Origin: Janibacter limosus NBRC 16128
GTDB lineage: Bacteria > Actinomycetota > Actinomycetes > Actinomycetales > Dermatophilaceae
Reading direction: 5' to 3'
Length of the DNA: 64,000 nt
Assembly (NCBI RefSeq): GCF_001570985.1
Contig: NZ_BCSS01000009.1
Span: 28,945 to 92,944 of the forward strand
Shown: positions 1-8,640 of the stretch, one piece after another
Layout of the letters: each line of letters begins with the position of its first letter
Numbering within the stretch: the first letter of the stretch is position 1
The notes under the pieces: model-generated
What the model saw: only the letters and a program-made list of their open reading frames with translations
What the model was told of the DNA's origin: nothing
Database searches by the model: none
Program-made: the position numbers and the translations under genes

Positions 1-1
1 G

Positions 2-427
2 GACATCGCCGCCGAGGCGATCGGCGTCAACGTGGCACGGGTGAAGCTCACTGCCTTCGCCATCTCGTCCGGGTTCGTCGGTCTCGCCGGCGCCCTCACC
101 GCGCACTACAGCGAGGTCGTCTCCTGGGAGAAGTTCACCCTCGACGTCTCCATCCTCTATCTCGCGATGATCATCGTCGGTGGGCTGGGGAGCATCGCCG
201 GGGCCGTCTACGGCGCGATCTTCATGACGCTGCTGCCCGAGGTCATCCGCCAGGTCGCCAACGCGATGAGCTCGTCCATGCCCTTCCTCACCGACCAGCT
301 GCCCGCCGTGCGCAATGCCACCTTCGGCCTGGTCATCATCCTCTTCCTCATCATCGAGCCACGTGGTCTCGACCGCATCTGGCAACGGATGAAGGAGTAC
401 ATCAGGTTCTGGCCCTTCCGCTACTGA
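2..427 (+). CDS. livM: Branched-chain amino acid ABC transporter permease, LivM type (C-terminal part)
   Basis: The reading frame is open from the left window edge, so the start is outside and only about 141 residues of the C-terminus are seen. Hydrophobic segments and the run 'IVGGLGSIAGAVYGA' match the conserved cytoplasmic loop and last helices of LivM permeases, which form the membrane channel of Liv/HAAT-family importers. The protein ends with a short basic tail. It precedes a matching substrate-binding lipoprotein and a LivF-like ATPase, so it belongs to one transporter operon. The partners LivH and LivG are presumably upstream, outside the window. The family assignment is firm; the substrate is inferred. 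Confidence 0.88.
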   Translation, partial: DIAAEAIGVNVARVKLTAFAISSGFVGLAGALTAHYSEVVSWEKFTLDVSILYLAMIIVGGLGSIAGAVYGAIFMTLLPEVIRQVANAMSSSMPFLTDQLPAVRNATFGLVIILFLIIEPRGLDRIWQRMKEYIRFWPFRY

Positions 428-480
428 CCACCCCGACCACACCCCTTTCGATCTGTGCCCCACCCATGAAGGAGACAACG

Positions 481-1677
481 ATGTCTGCACGAACCCGCTC
501 ACTGGCCGCCATGGCCGCCGCATCGGCCCTGCTGCTGACCGCCTGCGGCGGTGACGGCGCGGACGGCGCCGACTCGGACGAGCCCATCAAGATCGGCATC
601 ATCGCCGACCTCACCGGCGCCACCGGTGACGTGGGCACTCCCTACAACGAGGGCATGAAGGCCTACATCGACTGGCGCAACAGCGACGGGGGCATCGAGG
701 GACGCAAGATCGAGGCCCTCTCCAACGACTACGCCTACGAGGTCCCCAAGGCCGAGTCCCTGTACAAGCAGTACCTCAACGACGAGGTCGTCGCCATCCA
801 GGGCTGGGGCACCGGCGACACCGAGGCACTGTCCGGCAGCGTCGGCAATGACGAGCTGCCCTTCATGTCGGGGTCCTTCGCCGAGCCCCTGACCGACCCG
901 GAGACGGCTCCGTACAACTTCGTCGTGGCTCCGACCTACTCCGACCAGATGCGCGTCGCGCTCAACTGGATCGCCGAGGACGCCGGCGGCAAGAGCGAGG
1001 TGGCCGTCTTCCACAACGACAGCCCCTTCGGCACCGCCCCGGTCGAGGACGGCAAGAAGTGGGTCAGCGAGAAGAAGCTGGACCTCGGCTACAAGGCCTA
1101 CGCCATGCCTGGCGGTCAGCAGAACTACGTGGGGCTGCTCTCCCAGGCGAAGAAGCAGGGCGCCGAGTACATCGTCATCCAGAACGTCGCCTCGCCCGCT
1201 GCCCTCGTGGCCAAGGACATCGCAGCCCAGAAGCTGGACATGAAGATCGTCTGCCTCAACTGGTGCGCCAACGAGCTCTTCATCGAGTCCGCCGGGTCCA
1301 AGGTGGCTGAGGGACACATGCTCGTCCAGCCCTTCGCCCCGATGTCTGCCGACAAGGACGGCCACAAGGTCATCAAGGACTACATCAAGGACAAGGGCAT
1401 CGACGAGAAGGAGGTCGGCACCTCCTGGGTCCAGGGCTGGTACGCCATGGACGTCATGGCCGGAGGCATCGAGAAGACGCTCAAGGACGGTGACGACCTG
1501 ACCGGCGCCAACATCCGCAAGGCCCTGGAGACCATGGGTGGCCAGGACACCGGAGGTGTCGTCGGTGACGGCACCGTGGAGTTCACCGCGGAGAGCCACC
1601 GCGGCTCGTCGGCCACCGGCATCTACGAGGCCAAGGCCGGCAAGATGGTCGAGGTCAAGGCAGGCGCGACTCCGTGA
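481..1677 (+). CDS. Branched-chain amino acid-type ABC transporter substrate-binding lipoprotein
   Basis: A 398-residue periplasmic-binding-protein-like lipoprotein (type I fold, Peripla_BP_6/LivJ-LivK class). I chose the ATG preceded by AAGGAG seven bases upstream rather than an in-frame ATG five codons earlier, which lies over that ribosome binding site. The N-terminus has basic residues, a hydrophobic stretch and a lipobox LTAC with the lipidated Cys at 22, so the protein is tethered outside the membrane. The mature part starts 'IKIGIIADLTGATGDVG', the usual LivJ-type first strand and ligand loop. It delivers ligand to the LivM-type permease. The ligand could be an amino acid, an aromatic acid or a short amide, given the CoA-ligase-like gene downstream. 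Confidence 0.9.
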   Translation: MSARTRSLAAMAAASALLLTACGGDGADGADSDEPIKIGIIADLTGATGDVGTPYNEGMKAYIDWRNSDGGIEGRKIEALSNDYAYEVPKAESLYKQYLNDEVVAIQGWGTGDTEALSGSVGNDELPFMSGSFAEPLTDPETAPYNFVVAPTYSDQMRVALNWIAEDAGGKSEVAVFHNDSPFGTAPVEDGKKWVSEKKLDLGYKAYAMPGGQQNYVGLLSQAKKQGAEYIVIQNVASPAALVAKDIAAQKLDMKIVCLNWCANELFIESAGSKVAEGHMLVQPFAPMSADKDGHKVIKDYIKDKGIDEKEVGTSWVQGWYAMDVMAGGIEKTLKDGDDLTGANIRKALETMGGQDTGGVVGDGTVEFTAESHRGSSATGIYEAKAGKMVEVKAGATP

Positions 1678-2516
1678 ACCAGCTCGCCACGCCGTCTCTC
1701 TCGGGGGCGTCCTCGGACGCCCCCGCGGGGGGCCTGCTCACCCTGAACAATGTCGAAGTCATCTACGACGACGTCATCCTGGTGCTGCGCGGACTCTCCC
1801 TGTCGGTGCCGGAGGGCCAGATCGTGGCCCTCCTCGGCTCCAACGGCGCCGGCAAGTCCACGACCCTCAAGGCCGTGTCCGGTCTGCTCCCGAGCGAGCG
1901 CGGCGAGGTCACCGACGGCTCGGTCACCTTCGCGGGCGAGGACATCACCACGATGGATGCGGCGGAGCGGGTGCGTCGCGGGATGAGCCTGTGCATGGAG
2001 GGCCGTCACGTCTTCTCGCACCTGACCATCGCCGACAACCTGGTGGCCGGTGCGTACACGCGCAAGGACAGCAAGGACGACCTCGAGCTCGTCTACGAGT
2101 TCTTCCCGAAGCTCGCCGACATGCGCAACCGCATCGCCGGCTACCTCTCGGGTGGTGAGCAGCAGATGCTCGCGATCGGTCGCGCGCTCATGGCCCGACC
2201 CAAGCTGCTGATGCTCGACGAGCCCTCCTTGGGGCTCGCCCCGCTGCTCGTCCAGGAGATCTTCGGGTACATCAAGCGTCTCAATGTCGAGCAAGGACTG
2301 ACCGTCCTGGTCATCGAGCAGAACGCCCGACGAGCCCTCGAGATCGCCGACCACGGCTTCATCATGGAGCAGGGACGCATCGTGCTGGAGGGGCCCGCGG
2401 CCGAGCTGAGCGAAAACCCCGACGTCAAGGAGTTCTACCTCGGCCTCGGCGAAGAGGGCGGGCGCAAGAGCTACCGGGACGTCAAGCACTACAAGCGCCG
2501 CAAGCGCTGGCTCTGA
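1674..2516 (+). CDS. livF: Branched-chain amino acid-type ABC transporter ATP-binding protein, LivF type
   Basis: 280-residue ABC ATPase that powers the Liv-type importer. Walker A GSNGAGKST is at 55-63, the signature LSGGEQQ at 158-164 and Walker B LLMLDEP at 178-184, all intact. The GTG start overlaps the stop codon of the binding-protein gene by four bases (GTGA), which indicates translational coupling. A stretch of about 20 disordered residues precedes the ATPase fold. A basic tail ending RRKRWL extends beyond the usual LivF end and is seen in the LivF branch that sits next to CoA-ligase-like genes. Assignment to LivF rather than LivG rests on its shortness and sequence style. Confidence 0.9.
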   Translation: MNQLATPSLSGASSDAPAGGLLTLNNVEVIYDDVILVLRGLSLSVPEGQIVALLGSNGAGKSTTLKAVSGLLPSERGEVTDGSVTFAGEDITTMDAAERVRRGMSLCMEGRHVFSHLTIADNLVAGAYTRKDSKDDLELVYEFFPKLADMRNRIAGYLSGGEQQMLAIGRALMARPKLLMLDEPSLGLAPLLVQEIFGYIKRLNVEQGLTVLVIEQNARRALEIADHGFIMEQGRIVLEGPAAELSENPDVKEFYLGLGEEGGRKSYRDVKHYKRRKRWL

Positions 2517-2554
2517 GTCACTCATCCCCATCCGGACCTCCACGAGGAGCTGTC

Positions 2555-3772
2555 ATGTCCATCCACGCTGCGCTCGGTGAGCATCTCGCCCACCGTGCGA
2601 TGGATCAGGCCGTCACCGACCTGATCGCGCGGGCCGCCGCTGTCCCCGGGCTGGCCTCACGACTGGAGCGAGCAGGGATCGACCCTGCCTCGGTCCGCTC
2701 GGTCGCCGACCTGAGCGCTCTGCCCGTGCTGTCGAAAGACGACCTCGTCGCCGAGCAGGCGAGCGCACCCCCCTTCGGCGGTCTGCTCGCTCCTGACGCC
2801 GACGTCCAACGGGTCTTCCAGTCGCCGGGTCCGCTGTACGAGCCCCAGCTGGAGTCCCCGGACTACTGGCGCTGGGGTCAGGTCTTCCGCCATCTCGGTG
2901 TCGGGTCGCAGGACACGGCCATCAACTGCTTCGGGTACCACCTCTCCCCCGCGGGCGCGATGATGGAGGAGGGTCTGCGGTCCACCGGGGCGGCGGTGCT
3001 CCCGGCCGGGATCGGCAACCAAGATCTGCAGGCGCGGGCCATCGCAGACCTGGGAGTGAGCGCCTACAGCGGTCTGCCGAGCTATCTCAAGGCGCTCATC
3101 GATCGCTTCGACGAGCTGGGTCTGCCGTCGCAGGCTTGGCAGCTCACGCGCGCCATGGTCACGGCAGAGCCCCTCCCCGATTCGCTCCGCGAGGCGCTCA
3201 CTGCGCGGGTGCCCTCGGTGTGCATGGCCTACGGGACCGGCGAGACCGGCCTGCTCGCGCACGAGGTGGGCGACGGTTCCGGGCTGGTCCTGGCCGAAGG
3301 GGTCCTGGTCCAGGTCTGCGAGATCGGCACCGGGACGCCGATCGAGGACGAGACCGAGGGTGAGGTCGTCGTCACCGTGCTGCGTCCCGACTATCCGTTG
3401 GTCCGCTTCGGGACCGGGGACCTGTCCGGCTGGATGCTGGGACCCGACGGCTCCCTGCGTCTGCGGGGTGTGCTCGGCCGCACGGGGTCAGCCGTGAAGG
3501 TCAAGGGCATGTTCCTCCACCCGGCGCAGATCGCGTCCGTGATGTCCCGGATCAGCACGGTCGCGGACCATCGCTTCGTCATCGGGCGCACCGACCACCT
3601 GGACACCCTGCGGTGCGAGGTCATCCCTGCCCCGGGCAGCGACACCGATGCCGTCGTGCGCGAGGTGAGCGAGCGCGTCCGGGAGGGCCTGCGGTTCAAG
3701 GCCGAGGTCGTCGCGGTCGAGCAGCTGACAGCCGGTGACGGACCGATCATCGACACCCGGGTCTGGGACTGA
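2555..3772 (+). CDS. Adenylate-forming enzyme, phenylacetate-CoA ligase (PaaK)-like, atypical P-loop
   Basis: 405-residue protein of the PaaK branch of the ANL superfamily, which activates carboxylic acids to acyl-AMP and then acyl-CoA. The family hallmarks seen are the YGTGETG motif (226-232), equivalent to the A5 Y-G-x-T-E motif, and the RFGTGDLS motif before the hinge, with a short C-terminal lid. The Ser/Thr/Gly-rich P-loop expected near residue 90 is replaced by SPGPLYEP. AGGAG lies eight bases before the ATG. It follows the Liv-type ATPase gene by 38 bp and is probably co-transcribed, suggesting it handles the imported acid. Substrate, and even ligase activity, are uncertain because of the altered loop. 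Confidence 0.7.
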   Translation: MSIHAALGEHLAHRAMDQAVTDLIARAAAVPGLASRLERAGIDPASVRSVADLSALPVLSKDDLVAEQASAPPFGGLLAPDADVQRVFQSPGPLYEPQLESPDYWRWGQVFRHLGVGSQDTAINCFGYHLSPAGAMMEEGLRSTGAAVLPAGIGNQDLQARAIADLGVSAYSGLPSYLKALIDRFDELGLPSQAWQLTRAMVTAEPLPDSLREALTARVPSVCMAYGTGETGLLAHEVGDGSGLVLAEGVLVQVCEIGTGTPIEDETEGEVVVTVLRPDYPLVRFGTGDLSGWMLGPDGSLRLRGVLGRTGSAVKVKGMFLHPAQIASVMSRISTVADHRFVIGRTDHLDTLRCEVIPAPGSDTDAVVREVSERVREGLRFKAEVVAVEQLTAGDGPIIDTRVWD

Positions 3773-3794
3773 CGCGGGACAGCGCCGCCCCGTG

Positions 3795-3832
3795 AGCAAG
3801 CCCCCGACACCACATGGTGTCGGGGGCTTGCT
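3795..3832 (+). terminator. Strong GC-rich hairpin, probable terminator
   Basis: A perfect 17-bp inverted repeat with a four-base loop (ACAT) lies between two convergent genes. There is no clear T-run on either side, so it may stop transcription in both directions by structure alone or with Rho. Confidence 0.75.
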
Positions 3833-3859
3833 GCTGCAGTCATCAGAGGGTCCAGCTGG

Positions 3860-5473
3860 TCAGCGGGGGAAGTCCACGACCCAATCGACGGAGGACCCGA
3901 GGACACGCGCTGTGCCGGTATCCGGCACGAGCGTCGCCACGACGAGGGAGCAGTGTCGGGTGGAGACATTGCCATTGGCCCGGCTCCCGTAGATCGCCGT
4001 CTCCCTCTTCGACGGGTTCCACGTCCAGTTGGGCTTGAGATAGCGGCGGTTCTCCCACTCGAGCTCGCTCAGCACGAGGAGCCCTTCTTCGACGCGGATC
4101 GCCCGTACCGCGGCGCCGTCGCCGTCCCGGAGCGAACCACCCCAGGTCTCGGCCGAGTCGGCAACGCGCTCGACGCCCTTGGCCTTCTTGTGCAACTCCG
4201 AACGAGCGTCCTTCATCCCGTCGTCGATGACCAGTCCACCGGACTTCCCCTTCTCCACCCAGGACTCCAGTTGTCCGTCGACCTTCTCTGCGCGGGCCAG
4301 GTCCTCCGACGACGGCTTGGCCTCCTCGGCTGTCAGCGCTGTCGGCAGCCCCTCGTCGAGCCACACGGAGGAGCTGGCCTTCCACGGATCGGCGGCGTGC
4401 GCCTTTTCGTAGACGTAGAGCAGCTCCGCGCCGTCCCTGTCCGGCTTCGACGGCTTGACCTCGACCGCGGACCACAGCGGGTACTCCTGCTGGACCGACG
4501 CGTAGACCCGTCCGCCCTCATGGGTGAAGCTCTCAGTCCCACCCTTGGGCTTCTCGAAGGCGTTTTCTCGGGCGGAGAGCTCGTCCTGCGCCAGGAACGG
4601 ACCCGTGTCCGCCGTGCTCCAGAGCGTTCCGTCGCCGGTGCGCGACTTCTTGAGCGCAGCATTGTTGCGCACGTCGTAGTCGTCGAGCATCGTCTGGACG
4701 TCGTCCTGCTCGAGTGGCACCACCCCGTGGGTGTCACCGTGATCGACCTGCTGCGGGATCGTGCAGCCGGCGGCGAGCACGGCGACCGTGCCGACGACCG
4801 CGACCCGGGAGACGCCGCGAGATGTCGTGGGCGCCGGCTCCTCGGCAGGCGATGTCACCTCTGCCGTCCGCCTGCCCGCCGTCTGCTTGGCGCGACGGCC
4901 CCAGCCGATCGTGCCGACGAGCAGCAGCAGGCCGAGGAGCGCAGTGACGACGCCCGCGACGAAGGCACCGGGCAGCAGGTAGCCGATACCGACCTGCGGG
5001 GTCGTCCCCTGCTCAGTGGAGGGCAGCACGGCGATCTGGACCGGAGCGTCCAGCGTGAGCTGGACCTCGAGGTGGGCCTCACTCCCCTGCGCCTGCTGAT
5101 CCCAGACGTCGAGCTCTGAGGGAGGAGCCGCCGGGTAGGGCTGCTTCTCCGTCAGCTGTTGCGAGTCACCGATGCCATCGGCTGAGAGCCCGGTGATCTC
5201 GGTATGTGTCACCTCAGCGAGGTAGTCCTGCACGTGCACGGGGTGGGCGGATCCGGCGAAGACCTCGCCCTCCCCTGCCGCGGCATTGACCACCAGAGTG
5301 ACCCCGGCGACGTTGAGCAGCTGCGGCGCCGTCGCGACGATCGGGGCGCCCTCGGACAGCGCCTGGGGCTCACCACCCCAGGTGTCGTCGGGACCGAGCA
5401 GGATCGCGACGGCGCCTCCGACGACGATGAGTGCTAGTGCGACGAGTCCGGTGAGGAAGCGCACGATCTTCAT
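3860..5473 (-). CDS. Hypothetical exported membrane protein with an internal lipoprotein-like segment
   Basis: No family recognised with confidence. The chosen ATG (537 residues) has GGGGA about ten bases upstream and begins directly with a signal-anchor (residues 1-26). A Pro/Glu-rich extracellular region of about 140 residues follows, then a second membrane segment near 168-188, a short basic cytoplasmic loop, and a third hydrophobic segment ending 'VLAAGCTIPQ'. That segment looks exactly like a lipoprotein signal with lipobox LAAGC. The last 300 residues are soluble, charged and rich in Trp/Tyr, ending in a beta-rich stretch. It looks like a membrane protein fused to a lipoprotein. It stands alone, convergent with the CoA-ligase-like gene. 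Confidence 0.6.
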   Translation of the reverse strand: MKIVRFLTGLVALALIVVGGAVAILLGPDDTWGGEPQALSEGAPIVATAPQLLNVAGVTLVVNAAAGEGEVFAGSAHPVHVQDYLAEVTHTEITGLSADGIGDSQQLTEKQPYPAAPPSELDVWDQQAQGSEAHLEVQLTLDAPVQIAVLPSTEQGTTPQVGIGYLLPGAFVAGVVTALLGLLLLVGTIGWGRRAKQTAGRRTAEVTSPAEEPAPTTSRGVSRVAVVGTVAVLAAGCTIPQQVDHGDTHGVVPLEQDDVQTMLDDYDVRNNAALKKSRTGDGTLWSTADTGPFLAQDELSARENAFEKPKGGTESFTHEGGRVYASVQQEYPLWSAVEVKPSKPDRDGAELLYVYEKAHAADPWKASSSVWLDEGLPTALTAEEAKPSSEDLARAEKVDGQLESWVEKGKSGGLVIDDGMKDARSELHKKAKGVERVADSAETWGGSLRDGDGAAVRAIRVEEGLLVLSELEWENRRYLKPNWTWNPSKRETAIYGSRANGNVSTRHCSLVVATLVPDTGTARVLGSSVDWVVDFPR

Positions 5474-5593
5474 ACAGCTGTCCCCTGTCTGTGGCGTGAT
5501 TTCCGCACCGCCCCAACGGTGCGAGACCACGCTAGGCCGGATCGGGCGGCCTCGCCCGGCGAGTGTCCACAGGCAGGCTCCGCCTGACCACGA

Positions 5594-5635
5594 CGAAGGG
5601 GGCCGACCCTCCGTGAGGAGAGTCGGCCCCCTTCG
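5594..5635 (-). terminator. Intrinsic-type hairpin after pnp
   Basis: Arms CGAAGGGGGCCGAC and its complement pair over 14 bp, with a small inner stem. It lies just beyond the pnp stop codon. No strong T-run follows. Both arms contain the over-represented 9-mer described in the findings. Confidence 0.7.
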
Positions 5636-5649
5636 GGGAACCCTGTGGG

Positions 5650-8055
5650 TCAGTCGTCCTGGGAGTCGTTGGACTCGGAGGACTCGTTGGTGTCGGAGCC
5701 CGAGTCGTTGGACTCGTCGTCGCCACGGCGACGACGACGGCGACCGCCGTCGCGGCCACCCTCACGACCGCCATCGCGACCGCCCTCACGGCGACCGCCA
5801 CGACCACCCTCGTCGTCACCCTTCGCGCCAGAAGCCATCTCGGCCTCCTGCTCGGGGGTGAGGACCGCGGCCAGGCTCAGCTTGCCGCGCGGGTCGATCT
5901 CCTTGAGCTCGACCTGGACGGTCTGGCCCACGCCGAGGATGTCCTCGACCGCGTCGATCCGCTTGCCACCGACGAGCTTGCGCACCTCGGAGATGTGCAG
6001 CAGGCCGTCCTTGCCCGGCGTCAGGGAGACGAACGCACCAAAGGTGGTCGTCTTGACGACGGTGCCGAGGAAGCGCTCGCCGACCTCGGGCATCTGCGGG
6101 TTGGCGATCGCGTTGATCGCGTTGCGCGCGGCATCGGCAGAGGGGCCGTCGACCGCACCGATGAAGACGGTGCCGTCGTCCTCGATGCTGATGTCGGCGC
6201 CGGTGTCCTCCTGGATCTGCTTGATCATCTTGCCCTTCGGGCCGATGACCTCACCGATCTTGTCGACAGGAACGTTGACCGTGATGATCCGCGGCGCGGT
6301 GGGCGCCATCTCGTCGGGAGCATCGATGGCCTCGTTCATGACGTCGAGGATGTGCAGGCGCGCATCGCGGGCCTGGGTCAGCGCGCCACCGAGCACCGAG
6401 GCGGGGATGCCGTCGAGCTTGGTGTCGAGCTGGATCGCGGTGACGAACTCGCGGGTACCGGCGACCTTGAAGTCCATGTCGCCGAACGCGTCCTCGGCGC
6501 CGAGGATGTCGGTCATCGCGGCGTAGCGGGTCTCACCGTCGACCTGGTCGGAGACCAGACCCATGGCGATACCGGCAACAGCGGCGCGCAGCGGCACACC
6601 GGCGTTGAGCAGCGACATCGTGGACGCGCAGACGGAGCCCATCGAGGTCGAGCCGTTGGAGCCGAGGGCCTCGGAGACCTGACGGATCGCATACGGGAAC
6701 TCCTCGCGGGACGGCAGCACCGGCAGGAGCGCGCGCTCGGCGAGCGCTCCGTGGCCGATCTCGCGGCGCTTCGGGCTGCCCACACGGCCGGTCTCACCGG
6801 TCGAGTAGGGCGGGAAGTTGTAGTTGTGCATGTAGCGCTTCTTGGTGACCGGGCTCAGCGAGTCGATCTGCTGCTCCATCTTGAGCATGTTGAGCGTGGT
6901 GACACCCATGATCTGGGTCTCGCCGCGCTCGAAGAGCGCCGAACCGTGCACGCGGGGCAGGACCTCGACCTCGGCGCCCAGGGCGCGGATGTCGGCGAGG
7001 CCACGGCCGTCGATGCGGACCTTGTCACGCAGGATGCGCTGGCGGACCTGCGCCTTCTGCGCGGAGCGGAAGGCTGCGGAGAGCTCCTTGTCGCGGCCGA
7101 AGAACTCGCCGGGCGCCTCCTCGGTGCCCGCGAGGGAGGCCTTCATGGCGGCCTTGATCTCGTCCAGACGGCTCTCGCGCTCCTGCTTGCCCGCGATCGT
7201 GAGCGCGGTCGACAGGTCAGCGGAGGTCGCGGCCTCGACGGCGGCGTACACGTCGTCCTGGTAGTCCAGGAAGATCGGGAAGTCCTCGACCGGCTTGGCG
7301 GCCTTGGCAGCCAGCTCGGCCTGGGTGTCGCACAGCTGCTTGATGAACTTCTTGGACGCGTCCAGACCCTCGGCGACGACCTCTTCGGTCGGGGCGGTCT
7401 TGCCCTGGTTCTTCACCAGGTCCCACGTCGACTCGGTGGACTCGGCCTCGACCATCATGATCGCGACGTCGTCACCGTCGACGACACGGCCGGCGACGAC
7501 CATGTCGAAGGTCGAGCGCTCGATGTCGCTGAAGTTGGGGAAGGCGACCCACTGGCCGTCGATGAGCGAGACACGCACGGCGCCGATCGGGCCCGAGAAG
7601 GGCAGGCCGGAGATCTGCGTCGAGAGCGACGCGGCGTTGATCGCGAGGACGTCGTATTGGTGGTCCGGGTGGACCGACAGGACGGAGATGACGACCTGGA
7701 CCTCGTTGCGCAGACCCTTCTTGAAGGTCGGGCGCAGCGGGCGGTCGATGAGGCGGCAGGTGAGGATGGCGTCCGTACCGGGACGACCCTCGCGGCGGAA
7801 GAAGCTTCCGGGGATGCGACCGGCGGCGTACATCCGCTCCTCGACGTCCACCGTCAGGGGGAAGAAGTCGAAGTGGTCCTTGGGGGTCTTGCCGGCCGTC
7901 GTGGTCGACAGGAGCATGGTCTCGCCGTCGAGGTAGGCGGCGATGGCGCCACCGGCCTGCTGTGCGAGCCGGCCGGTCTCGAACCGGATGGTGCGGGTGC
8001 CGAACTGACCGTTGTCGATCGTGGCTTCGGCGAATGTGATCTCAGGACCCTCCAT
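5650..8055 (-). CDS. pnp: Polynucleotide phosphorylase (guanosine pentaphosphate synthetase I type)
   Basis: 801-residue PNPase, the 3'-5' phosphorolytic exoribonuclease of RNA turnover; actinobacterial homologues were also described as GpsI. The order seen is a first RNase PH core containing FFRREGRPG, an alpha-helical linker, a second RNase PH core, then KH ([12 protein letters not shown]), S1 ([11 protein letters not shown]) and a C-terminal tail. The tail, from about residue 745, carries repeated GGR/GGRDGG and RRRRR followed by an acidic Ser/Asp end; it is disordered and probably binds RNA. GGAGG lies just before the ATG. It follows rpsO by 167 bp in the classic rpsO-pnp order, where PNPase autoregulation is known in other bacteria. 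Confidence 0.97.
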   Translation of the reverse strand: MEGPEITFAEATIDNGQFGTRTIRFETGRLAQQAGGAIAAYLDGETMLLSTTTAGKTPKDHFDFFPLTVDVEERMYAAGRIPGSFFRREGRPGTDAILTCRLIDRPLRPTFKKGLRNEVQVVISVLSVHPDHQYDVLAINAASLSTQISGLPFSGPIGAVRVSLIDGQWVAFPNFSDIERSTFDMVVAGRVVDGDDVAIMMVEAESTESTWDLVKNQGKTAPTEEVVAEGLDASKKFIKQLCDTQAELAAKAAKPVEDFPIFLDYQDDVYAAVEAATSADLSTALTIAGKQERESRLDEIKAAMKASLAGTEEAPGEFFGRDKELSAAFRSAQKAQVRQRILRDKVRIDGRGLADIRALGAEVEVLPRVHGSALFERGETQIMGVTTLNMLKMEQQIDSLSPVTKKRYMHNYNFPPYSTGETGRVGSPKRREIGHGALAERALLPVLPSREEFPYAIRQVSEALGSNGSTSMGSVCASTMSLLNAGVPLRAAVAGIAMGLVSDQVDGETRYAAMTDILGAEDAFGDMDFKVAGTREFVTAIQLDTKLDGIPASVLGGALTQARDARLHILDVMNEAIDAPDEMAPTAPRIITVNVPVDKIGEVIGPKGKMIKQIQEDTGADISIEDDGTVFIGAVDGPSADAARNAINAIANPQMPEVGERFLGTVVKTTTFGAFVSLTPGKDGLLHISEVRKLVGGKRIDAVEDILGVGQTVQVELKEIDPRGKLSLAAVLTPEQEAEMASGAKGDDEGGRGGRREGGRDGGREGGRDGGRRRRRRGDDESNDSGSDTNESSESNDSQDD

Positions 8056-8183
8056 CGGGTCCTCCTTTTCTCTCTGCGTACCGGGCGCATCGTCGTTGTG
8101 CCCCGGTCTTGTCTTCGGTGGTGACGATCTTCAGTTGTCCTACTGTTTGCCGGCGGTGTGGTCCACCCCCGGATACGCGAAGA

Positions 8184-8209
8184 AGCGGCCCCCATGGTTG
8201 GGAACCGCT
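8184..8209 (-). terminator. Hairpin between rpsO and pnp
   Basis: AGCGG and CCGCT arms with an inner CCCA/TGGG pairing form an imperfect hairpin about 14 bases past the rpsO stop codon. It could be an attenuator or processing stem between rpsO and pnp, as in other rpsO-pnp operons. No T-run is visible. Confidence 0.4.
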
Positions 8210-8222
8210 CTCCACGACGTAC

Positions 8223-8492
8223 TTATCGGCGAAGGCCGAGGCGCTTGATCAGCGCACGGTAGCGCTCGATGTCGGTGCTCTCCAGGTAACGCAGGAGGCG
8301 GCGACGCTTACCCACGAGGAGCAGCAGACCACGACGGCTGTGGTGGTCGTGCTTGTGCTCACGCGAGTGCTCGGTGAGGTCCAGGATGCGCTGCGTGAGC
8401 ATCGCGACCTGCACCTCGGGGGAGCCGGTGTCGCCCTCGACGGTGCCGTAATCGGCCATGATCTGCTTCTTGACTTCAGCGGTCAGCGGCAT
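8223..8492 (-). CDS. rpsO: 30S ribosomal protein S15
   Basis: 89 residues, exactly the standard S15 length, starting at '[11 protein letters not shown]'. The conserved S15 core is present, including [20 protein letters not shown] and the C-terminal KRRRLLRYL segment that bind 16S rRNA at the three-way junction of helices 20-22. A longer reading frame starts six codons earlier, but the family start and length favour this ATG; GGAG lies 12 bases upstream. It is transcribed toward pnp. Confidence 0.97.
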   Translation of the reverse strand: MPLTAEVKKQIMADYGTVEGDTGSPEVQVAMLTQRILDLTEHSREHKHDHHSRRGLLLLVGKRRRLLRYLESTDIERYRALIKRLGLRR

Positions 8493-8640
8493 GCGGTGAC
8501 ACTGCTCCATTTCTTGGTTGTTGCGCGGCGCGCCCGGGCTGGTTCACCGGGGCTCTGTGGATCCGCGGCCGATCTAACGGCAACTTGAGCAGGCTACCAG
8601 CGTCCTCGCGGACTCCCCTAATCAGGACGAAGGGAAGGGA

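Noticed and set aside
499..1599. Long open frame on the minus strand opposite the substrate-binding protein
   Set aside because: Its protein is a low-complexity Val/Gly/Leu/Asp string typical of the antisense of a GC-rich gene, while the plus strand encodes a clear lipoprotein with a ribosome binding site.
5726..5812. Repeat-like DNA at the end of pnp, considered as a tandem repeat element or CRISPR-like array
   Set aside because: It encodes the Arg/Gly-rich tail (GGR, GGRDGG) of PNPase; irregular, no spacers and in frame throughout.
5995..8124. 709-codon plus-strand frame opposite pnp
   Set aside because: Antisense shadow: composition dominated by Arg/Gly/Leu/Asp/Val, no domains, and pnp on the other strand is unambiguous.
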